In this document: positions 56,557 to 64,000 of the stretch, in pieces | How the letters are laid out: every line of letters starts with the position of its first letter | How positions within the stretch are numbered: position 1 is the first letter of the stretch | Source of the DNA: Lampris incognitus | Lineage: Eukaryota; Chordata; Actinopteri; Lampriformes; Lampridae | Assembly: GCF_029633865.1 (NCBI RefSeq) | Contig: NC_079212.1 | Coordinates: 149,454,541 to 149,518,540, forward strand | Length of the DNA: 64,000 nucleotides | Reading direction: 5' to 3' | Notes under the pieces: model-generated | Told to the model about the DNA's origin: nothing | Database searches by the model: none | The model's input: only the letters and a program-made list of their open reading frames with translations | Program-made: the position numbers and the translations under genes

Positions 56557-58330
56557 TCAACTGAGCTTAAAATGTTTTGCAGCTGATTTTCTTTTATACT
56601 CAGCATCTGGTGCCTCTCGTGTCAGTGTCCAACAATAGTTGGCCAGCATTGATGGACTCCTGATACCTCTTTTCCATGATTGCAATGTCCTGGTGAAACC
56701 TTTCACCATGTTCATCACTGACTGCACCAAGATCAGCAGGGAAGAAGTCCAAGTGTGATGCAGAACATGAATTTTCAATGACATGTTGCACTTCATGGTT
56801 TTGTGTGCTTTAAGCATGTTGTCAAGCAGCTCAGTGTAGTTTGTTGCTCTGTAGTTGCCAAGAAAATTCTCAACAACATCCTTAAATGACTCCCATGCTA
56901 TTTTCCCTGCGTCACTAGCAGATCTTCTAACTCCCCGTCATTGATGCAAGTCTGATTTTGGACCAACAAACATGCCTTCCTTCATCTTGGCTTCAGTTAT
57001 TCTTGGAAAATCTATCTCAGATAGTGAAATCCATCACCTTCTTTGTTCACTGCTTTCACAAAATGTTTCATCAATCCGACTTTTATATGAAGAGGGTGCA
57101 GAAAGATCTGTGTTGGGTGGACAAATGGTTTATGCGCCACACTTTTCTGCCCTGGAATGAAATGCTTACAGAGCGGCCGGTTCTTTTAGATGTAATGTGA
57201 CTCTGTAGCACGGCTATCCCATTCACACAGGAAACAGCAGTACTTTGTATATCCCAGCTGCATTCCTAGTAGCAGTGCCAATACTTTTACATAACCACAC
57301 ATGTTCCAGTCGTAGTTGTACTGTATGTGTTTCAACAACAGTTCCATTTTATTGTAGGGTTCTTTCATGTGTACTGCATAGCCAGTGGGTACTGAAGGGT
57401 GGACGTTGCTATGGCAGAACAGGACAACTTTCAGGCTTGGACGAATCTATAAAAAGACGCCATTGTTGTGGGTCAGGCACACAACCCAAAGCCATGAACA
57501 ATCCATCAATGTCAGTGCAGAAACAGGTTGTCAACCTGCGTAAAGAAGTTTGTCAAATGTTCTTGATGGTTCTGAAAGACAGAAATGTTGTACCTGGTGA
57601 CAGCAAACCCCATCCTTGCAATGTTGAACCAAGTACTTCTGCTTCAGCTTTTGACAAATCCAAGTCCCTGACCAGGTCGTTTAATCCTGGCTGTGTTATC
57701 AGATGAGGATAACCAGGCATAAAGCGTTCAACATCTGGATCAGTGTCGTTTTCCACATCTGGTTCATGCATTGTAGCATCTTCATCTGCCTCATCTTGGC
57801 TCCATGTCTCTGGTGGTTTCAGTACTGGCAAACTGTCATCGTGTGGCACTGGTCTCATGGCTGAAGGCAGGTTGGGGTATTCAATAGATTTCTTATTGTT
57901 AGTAGAGAAGCCAGATGCATTGGTCAGACAGAAGTAACAATCCATCACATGATCCTTCTGTTCTCCCCATATCATTGGGACTGCAAATGGCATTGACTCC
58001 CGAGTACCTCTGAGCCAAGCTCTCGGGTTTCCTGCACATGTTGCACAACAGATGTGAGGAGCCCAGGGTTTCTCTTGGTCACCAATGTTGCATCAGAAGT
58101 AGAGCTCACAGGCTTTCTTAATAAGTGCAGTCATGGTGCGTGTTTGAGTCTTAAGCGTGTCCTCACCACAGATGTAACAGGATGTACTGCAGCTGCTGCA
58201 GCACTGATGAGACATTTCTGCTGTATTAAATCTTCCTGAAGACAGTAAATCCTGTTGTTAGGAATACTCACTATGCTACTGCCTGAAGAACATGTGCACC
58301 AACATGCGTCCAAACAGCATGTGTACATGT
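56557..58330 (-). pseudogene. Degenerate coding relic of an unassigned, intronless protein family
   Basis: Minus-strand blocks run from 58330 to 56557 in changing frames. A Cys-rich start has PWAPHICCATC, ESMPFAVPMIWGEQKDHVMD, CYFCLTNASGFSTNN and PSAMRPVPHDDSLPV. Then come an acidic stretch and PHLITQPGLNDLVRDLDLSK. Later blocks read QQWRLFIDSSKPES, YTKYCCFLCEWDSRATESHY, FIPGQKSVAHKPFVHP, PLHIKVGLMKHFVKAVNKEG, NMSLKIHVLH and WTLTREAPDAEYKRKS. I have the impression of a widespread multi-copy animal protein of transposon-like distribution but cannot name it. No introns, many stops. Zinc binding is suggested by the CxxC pairs. Confidence 0.6.
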
Positions 58331-58574
58331 GAGCAGCTTTTATAGCCTGTCTGCCAGCATCTATCCTGACCCAGCATGCCCAGGCTGCCTAACACAGCAC
58401 CTACACTGAGTGCTGCCCAGGCATGCTGGCACTGACCAACACAGCTCGCTTTGTGGGCAACACACTAGTCGAATTAAAATATGATGGGAAATAATAAAAA
58501 TAGGTTGTATCTACAAAACGGTATGTGATAGGAACATTTTAAGGTGATATTCGTGATCAGCAGCCCAAAATCCA
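58331..58574. other. Spacer with short 'cagcatgcccaggctgcc' repetitions
   Basis: 58360-58440 contains two imperfect copies of 'gcatgc(c)caggc'. Nothing else recognised. Confidence 0.5.
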
Positions 58575-59390
58575 TTAAATACACCCAAACGTGTTCAGGA
58601 AGCAGAATCCTCATTGTCTAGTGATTGAGAATTCTATAGTTCCTGCTTCTACTCAGGTTAAGAGTCTGGGTGTCATCTTGGACAGCACATTATCTTTTGA
58701 AGGACACATCAACAATGTTATTCAGTCTACATACTTCCACCTACACAATATTAATCGTCTTCACCCGTCACTTACGCCTAACAGCACCGCCATACTCACT
58801 CACACCCTGGTTACATCCCGTATTGACTACTGCAGTTCTATCCTCTTTGGACTTCCCCTCAAGTGTCTTCATAAACCTCAGTTGGTGCAGAATTCCTTCC
58901 ATAGATCATATCACTCCTGTTCTTCAGCAACTCCATTGCTCCTCACCTTTAAGGCCCTTAATAACTTTGCTTCTTCATATCTTTCTGAACTCCTTCATAT
59001 CCACACGCCCTCCCGCACTCTCACATCCTCTTCTGCTCTCCAACCCACTACACCATCATCCCGCGTGACTACCATGGGGACTAGAGCCTTCAGTCGTTCT
59101 GCCCCCCGCCTATGGACCTCTCTCTCACAACACCTTCACAACATCGACTTTCTGTCAGCCTTCAGATCCCATCTCAAAATGCATCCTTTCAAACTGGCAT
59201 ATTCCGTCTGATCTAGACTGTAATGGTTCCACCCACATCGGGTTTTACTGATGATGGTTTTATACCTATGTGTTGGGTTAGCTTACTGTATATCCCTGCT
59301 TTGTGCGGCTTGTTTTTAACTGTGGTCTGTGAGGTGTCCGTGACTGCTCTGGAAGGCGCCCACAGATAAAAGGCATTGCTATTATTAATC
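58575..59390 (+). mobile_element. L2-like LINE C-terminal third and 3' UTR
   Basis: The plus strand is open from 58591 to 59211 with [60 protein letters not shown] and [20 protein letters not shown]. It ends near 59390 in 'cccacagataaaaggcattgctattatta'. A short deletion removes the HITPVL..LHWLP block. It is a third L2 subfamily, different from A and B. Confidence 0.8.
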
Positions 59391-60251
59391 AGCCACTAGG
59401 AGGCGATAGCAATTGGATGAAAAAGACCCTCCTCACCGACCAGCAGTTAATTCAACACGTTACGACATGTAAATTAGGTGCTGATGCCGGTTAAAAGACT
59501 TGAAAGTAGAGTTCTTGTCTTGTTAGATTTGGTCCTGGGGGTTACCTCGCCTGCAAATGACATGTTTTACAGTGGACTTACTGCCTATGATAACCAGCGT
59601 TAGATAATACCTCAGTAGAAATATGACCATGTCAATCATGATGTGAGAGGATCCCGGAGAGGATTGTGGGAAAATGAGTTTTCTCACAATTTGGTACAGA
59701 AAATTCAGGATCATTACACAAAGAGATTTTGTGATGAAACCCAGAATTGTGTTTGGATGACAAATTAATCAATTTAATGATGTAATCCTTTTTTGCTTCA
59801 GTAACATCAACCAACACGACTTGATTGATAGACATATTAAATTAGCTTTATTGTTTTTTGAAGAGTTTTTATATTGAAATATCTCCACAACACCTTGAAA
59901 AGGTTGAGATATTCAGAGACTTCCACCTGAGAGCTGAAGCACTGAGTGATCTTCAGGGGTCAGCAGGGACGGTGGCAGTAATGATGTTGGTTAGAGGTAA
60001 TAGTACAGTAAACTACTACTCTCTAAATGATGTCTTCTGGTTTTCCTTTTTCTTCTCATTTCTTTTAATTCTGTCTGCCTGTCTGTCTCGCTGTCGGTCT
60101 GTGTCCTAGATAGACCGGCAGACCACCACGGGGGGGTGGGGTGGGGTGGGGGGGGGGCAGGAAATGTAAAGAATCTTCTACTGATAGGAGTCTGTCCTCT
60201 CTGGGACGGCCTGATCAGAGATCTGTTCTCGTTTCTCACACCCCTTTACAG
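59391..60251. other. Upstream region of the sialyltransferase-like gene
   Basis: No coding motif. A poly-G tract lies at 60122-60160. An acceptor-like 'cccctttacag' ends at 60250-60251, so 60252 may start the untranslated part of an exon. Confidence 0.4.
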
Positions 60252-60608
60252 GCCTGAGACGCTGAGTTCTCCATGAAGAGGAGGGTGAGAGCAGGCCGAT
60301 GGAGAAATGACCAAAACAAACGACTGACAGACAGACTGACGGACAGACTGACAGACTGACAGACAGACTGACTTGTCACACAGACAGACAGAAAGACATG
60401 TTACTGAGGAGGAAGTTGTATGTGGCCGTGCTGTTTGCTGCCATCCTCTTCCTGATGATCGCCAGTCAAACCATCCACCGGAGTCACTTCCTGTCTGTGG
60501 TCATGCCCACTGGCCAGAACATGCCCACCAGAGGAGGCAGCTGCGAGCGCAGTGGGGAGACAGGTCAGAACAACCACAGCAGGAGGCCTTCCACTGGTAC
60601 TTCTCATG
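60252..60608 (+). CDS. ST3GAL-like sialyltransferase, first coding exon (CDS from 60398)
   Basis: The exon probably starts at 60252 with untranslated sequence containing a (GACA)-rich stretch. The coding start is taken as the ATG at 60398. The protein begins MLLRRK (short basic cytosolic tail), then LYVAVLFAAILFLMIAS, a single hydrophobic signal anchor, as in type II Golgi glycosyltransferases. A hydrophilic stem follows. The donor GTAGGA is at 60609, leaving one base of the next codon (phase 1). By itself the exon shows only a type II membrane protein. The sialyltransferase call comes from the exon at 61950. Confidence 0.6.
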
Positions 60609-60689
60609 GTAGGACTGATAGAATCTTTATGGTTATCAGGATGTATGAGTAAGTGTGCACCAATATCACCATGACAACTTATTGTTAAT

Positions 60690-61165
60690 ATTAGTAACCA
60701 TAGCAGCTGGTTAATATTAGTAATAGTAACAGCTGGTTAATATTAGTAACAGTTGGTTAATATTAGTAATGGTAACAGCTGGTGGATATTAGTAATAGTA
60801 ACAGCTGGTTGATATTAGTAATGGTAACAGCTGGTTGATATTAGTAATAGTAACAGCTGGTTGATATTAGTAATAGTAACAGCTGGTTGATATTAGTAAT
60901 GGTAACAGCTGGTTGATATTAGTAATAGTAACAGTAGGTTAATATTAGTAATGGTAACAGCTGGTTGATATTAGTAATGGTAACAGCTGGTTGATATTAG
61001 TAATTGTAACAGCTGGTTGATATTAGTAATGCTAACAGCTGGTTGATATTAGTAATGGTAACAGCTGGTGGATATTAGTAATAGTAACAGCTGGTTAATA
61101 TTAGTAATGGTAACAGCTGGTTAATATTAGTAATGGTAACAGCTGGTTAATATTAGTAATAGTTG
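60690..61165 (+). repeat. 26-bp minisatellite in the intron before the second coding exon
   Basis: About 18 units of 'taacagctggttgatattagtaatag', with a/t and g/a variants. The array ends only about 14 bp before the acceptor at 61178-61179. Confidence 0.95.
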
Positions 61166-61179
61166 GTTGTTGTTTCCAG

Positions 61180-61340
61180 GGTTGATTTCTGCTGCCGGTT
61201 CATCCTCTGGTCCCCCCAGGGCCCCAACGGCCCCAACCGCTGTCCAATCTCAGGGTCAGGACCCCATGGCCGGGGCAGAGCCTGCAGGGGACCCCCAGGC
61301 TGGGGAGGAGAGCCTGGGGAAAAGCCAGACTAAACCAAAG
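61180..61340 (+). CDS. ST3GAL-like gene, second coding exon, with apparent frameshift
   Basis: The acceptor is gttgtttccag (AG at 61178-61179) and the donor GTAAGT at 61341. In the frame set by the first exon it reads LISAAGSSSGPPRAPTAPTA and VQSQGQDPMAGAEPAGDPQA, a Ser/Pro/Ala/Gly-rich stem. That frame meets TAA at 61332-61334, nine bases before the donor. The next exon needs a two-base carry-over that this exon would give only if it were one base shorter. The run GGGGAAAAA at 61316-61324 is the likely site of an extra base. Confidence 0.55.
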
Positions 61341-61477
61341 TAAGTCAGGAAAGAATGATGGTGGTTTCTTGTTATCCTGTAAGTCTTTGCAAAGTGAGCA
61401 GAATCAGGGAGGAGAATGAACAGATCCAATCAGGGATCAAAACTAGAGATGGCAAAAAAACAAGCTTGACGGATACT

Positions 61478-61765
61478 AACGGCACGGATGCCCAGTGGTT
61501 ATCCCAGCAAGAAGGTCCCGGATTCGAACCCCAGGCCATCCCAGGTCCTTTCTGTGTGGAGTTTGCATGTTCTCCCCATGTCTGTGTGGGTTTCCTCCAA
61601 GTGCTCCGGTTTCCTCCCACCACCAAAAGACATGCATGTTAGGGTTAATACTCCTGTCTGTGCCCCTGAGCAAGGCAATGGAAAGAAGAAGTGGAGTTGG
61701 TCCCCGGGTGCTGCAGCTGCCCACTGTTGCTATACAGTAAGATGGGTTCAATGCAGAGAACACAT
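61478..61765 (+). repeat. SINE-like interspersed repeat, copy 3
   Basis: Same family as 2001-2345: A-box-like 'ggatgcccagtggtta', B-box-like ggattcgaacc (61520-61530), then 'gtgtggagtttgcatgttctcc' and 'ggtttcctcccac'. It is intronic in the sialyltransferase-like gene. Confidence 0.7.
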
Positions 61766-61949
61766 TGTGTTGTTACCTGTACGGTGACAAAACAGAGTGG
61801 CTTTCTTCTTGTCTTCTCTGAGCAGGTGTAAAACCTTCCCCTGCAGCCATGACAGCAGAGGAGGTGGCGGTCTCACAGTGAAAGGTGTGGGACCCCTCCT
61901 GCTTTTTCTGCTCCCAGCAGTGTGAACCCTCCTTGTTGTTCTCTCTCAG

Positions 61950-62106
61950 GGCCTCCGGCAAGTTGTGTGGCTGTACTGATGGCTGTATATCTGATCTGGG
62001 TGGGCCCGGGTCCGACTGGTTCCGACAGCGCTATGATCCCCAACAGCAGCCTGTCCTTCACCAGAGCGACCACAATATGGATCCCGATGCTCTCAGATGG
62101 TGGCTG
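61950..62106 (+). CDS. ST3GAL1/2-type sialyltransferase, luminal stem exon
   Basis: Acceptor ttctctctcag (AG at 61948-61949), donor GTAAGA at 62107, phase 2 in and phase 0 out. It reads ASGKLCGCTDGCISDLGGPG, SDWFRQRYDPQQQPVLHQSD and NMDPDALRWWL. A Cys cluster, then W-F-x-x-R-[YF] with a Pro-containing stretch and D-x-x-R-W-W, is the arrangement just before the catalytic domain in ST3GAL1/ST3GAL2 proteins, which add alpha-2,3 sialic acid to Gal-beta-1,3-GalNAc in the Golgi. The sialylmotifs would be encoded downstream of the window, so the exact paralogue cannot be named. Confidence 0.65.
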
Positions 62107-62169
62107 GTAAGAACACACGGCACAGTGCTGACACCGGTGTTTCTGCTATTCCATCTGTACTGCTGATGG

Positions 62170-62892
62170 CTGATATCATCAGTGGTGTTATTACCGATAC
62201 ACTGTTACTAATACTAGCACTAACACAAATACTAATTCTGTCAGCAATACTAATACTTTCGGTAATACCAACACTGATACTAATACCAATATTCTTAGGG
62301 ATAGTAACACTGTTATTAATACTTGCACCCATTCCTAATGCACCACGATGTGGCAGAAAGACTGAGCAGCACAACTTTCTATTGTGTTGTCCTCACTGGT
62401 TGTGTGCGACAACCAATATACAGTATGACAAGGTTTAGCTCCGTCTCATCGCTCGCCCGTCTATTTCACCATCTAACTACTGTACACCCACCGGCAGAGT
62501 ACTGCCATTGACCTACCAAGCCACGTGCTCGTCTTCCTCTTCCTTTACCTTTTCCAACAATACTCAGAGAACCTGGAATATGTCATCCTCTGCAAAGTAC
62601 CAGCTAAACTGAGCTACTACTAATAAATCAATGAAGTATCTCAAAAACTAAATAAAAAAATACTGTTACTAATGCTAACACTGTTACCAATACGGTTGCT
62701 AGTGCTAATAATGTTACTAATACTGTTACTAATACTAACACTGTTATTACTGCTAACATTACTACCAATACTGTTACTAATGCTAACACTGTTACTAATA
62801 CTGTTGCTAGTGCTAATAATGTTACTAATGCTAACACTGTTACTAATACTATTGCCAATACTGTTTCTAATACTGCAGCAGTGCTGCTAATA
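62170..62892. repeat. Degenerate ACTGTTACTAAT-type repeat, intronic, in two blocks
   Basis: Blocks at 62185-62340 and 62660-62880 consist of 'actgttactaat' and 'gctaacactgttaccaat' variants. The interval 62341-62650 is unique-looking with no gene. Confidence 0.8.
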
Positions 62893-63908
62893 CAAGCCAT
62901 CCGGTCCTTGTATAACCAAAGTGAGAGCTGTGTCCGCATTCTCAGCACAAAGTCAAACATGTTTTCGGTGGGTGTCGGACTCCACCAAGGGTGTCCCTTG
63001 TCTCTGAATCTGTTTGTGATATTCATGGACAGGATCTCAAGGCGCAGCCAAGGTGAGGAATGTGTCCGTTTTGGGAACCTCAGAATTGCATCTCTGCTCT
63101 TTGCAGATGATGTGGTTTTGTTGGCTTCATCAGAACATGACCTCCAGCTCTGCACTGGGGAGGTTTGCAGCTGAGTGTGAAATGGCCGGGATGAGAGTCA
63201 GCACCTCCAAGTCTGAGGCCATGATTCTCTACCGGAAAATGGTGGATTGCTCCCTCCGGGTTGGGGATGAGTTGTTGCCTCAAGTGAAGGAGTTCAAGTA
63301 TCTCAGGGTCTTGTTCACGAGTGAGGGTAGGATGGAGCGGGAGATTGACAGGCGGATTGGTGCAGCATCAGCAGTAATGCGGACGTTGTACCGGACCGTT
63401 TTGGTGAAGAAGGAGCTGAGCTGGAAGGCAAAGCTCTCAATTTACCAGTCAGTCTTGGTTCCAACCCTCACCTATGGTCATGAGCTTTGGGTAGTGACTG
63501 AAAGGGTGAGATCACGGATACAAGCGGCTGAAATGAGTTTCCTCCGTAGGGAGTCTGGACTCAGCCTTAGAGATAGGGGGAGGAGCTCGGACATCCAGAG
63601 GGAGCTTGGAGTAGAGCCACTGCTCCTTTGCATCGAAAGGAGCCAGTTGATGTGGTTCGGGCATCTGATCAGGATGCCTCCTGGGCGCCTTCCTTTGGAG
63701 GTTTACCGGTCACAGCCAACCGGGAGGAGACCCCGGGGTAGACCCAGAACTCGCTGGAGGGACTACATGTCCAATCTGGCCTGGGAACGCCTTGGGATCC
63801 CGCCAGAGGAGCTGGAGGGCGTTGCTGGGGAGAGGGACATCTGGAGTGCCCTACTTAGCTTGCTACCACCGCGACCCCACCCCGGAGAAGCGGCTGAGGA
63901 TGAGACGA
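62893..63908 (+). mobile_element. RTE/Rex3-like LINE (family C), 5'-truncated, inside the ACTGTTACTAAT repeat
   Basis: Starts at LIQAIRSLYNQSESCVRILS and includes GLHQGCPLSLNLFVIFMDRI and SLLFADDVVLLASSE. After a frame change near 63130 a long open segment (to 63919) contains LVPTLTYGHELWVVTERVRS, MSFLRRESGLSLRDRGRSSD and RRPRGRPRTRWRDYMSNLAW. It ends 'gaagcggctgaggatgag'. The repeat continues on both sides. Confidence 0.85.
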
Positions 63909-63958
63909 GATGTTACTAATACGGTTGCTAATGCTAACACTGTTACCAATACTGTTAC
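63909..63958. repeat. Continuation of the ACTGTTACTAAT repeat
   Basis: Same repeat as 62660-62880, resumed after the RTE copy. Confidence 0.8.
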
Positions 63959-64000
63959 TAAGGAACAGCTCCTTCCTATCTCCAGGCCATTGTCAAGCCC
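63959..64000 (+). mobile_element. Start of an L2 family B fragment running off the window
   Basis: The last 40 bases encode GTAPSYLQAIVKP, the same C-terminal segment as in the minus-strand element near 14515-14555. Confidence 0.75.

Noticed and set aside
58205..58230. Another hammerhead core (ctgatga...)
   Set aside because: CTGATGA is present but no stem II or GAAA follows at usable spacing. The same holds for CTGATGA-like sites near 50624, 52308, 55699 and 59250.

Overview
The window is a repeat-dense piece of a ray-finned (teleost-type) fish genome. The evidence is spliced vertebrate gene fragments embedded in the usual fish transposon mixture: L2-like, RTE/Rex3-like, L1/Tx1-like and Penelope-like retroelements, several Tc1-like DNA transposons, a tRNA-Trp-primed Gypsy element, tRNA-headed SINE-like repeats, and many (TG)n, (CT)n, (TCTG)n and (TATC)n tracts. 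Nothing prokaryotic is present. The species cannot be named from the sequence.

Two host genes can be supported, both on the + strand and both partial. The first is the 3' part of an ssuh2-like gene: five exons between 6384 and 21060 with matching splice phases. They encode the end of a DnaJ-type cysteine-rich zinc region and the conserved C-terminal domain, finishing at a TAG. Its introns are filled with an RTE-like copy, a 69-71 bp tandem array, a 1.2 kb Tc1 palindrome, L2 elements, a SINE, a Penelope remnant and a Tc1 copy. The second is the 5' part of a type II membrane protein (60398-62106) whose third exon looks like the stem region of an ST3GAL1/2-type sialyltransferase; its catalytic exons would lie beyond the window. 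A GC-rich zone with six tandem GC boxes (27.46-28.36 kb) is a reasonable but unproven promoter for this gene, which would give it a first intron of about 32 kb.

The middle is dominated by an 11 kb minisatellite of 100-bp units (29737-40720, about 110 copies) showing higher-order blocks. A CsRn1-like Gypsy element (40960-45328, minus strand) follows. From 45.3 to 59.4 kb the DNA is a nest of interrupted LINEs. It contains an inverted repeat carrying two complete, divergently oriented type I hammerhead ribozyme motifs (47249-47294 minus, 47454-47499 plus), a 5'-truncated RTE copy with a clean 12-bp target duplication inside an L1-like element, and a degenerate 1.8 kb protein-coding relic of unknown function.

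The host genes do not visibly act together: SSUH2 family proteins are poorly characterised and ST3GAL enzymes are Golgi glycosyltransferases. The most interesting signals are the paired hammerheads, the (TG)n tracts that serve as the polypyrimidine region of three successive ssuh2 splice acceptors, the near-perfect Tc1 palindrome, the structured 100-bp array, and an apparent one-base frameshift in the sialyltransferase-like gene.
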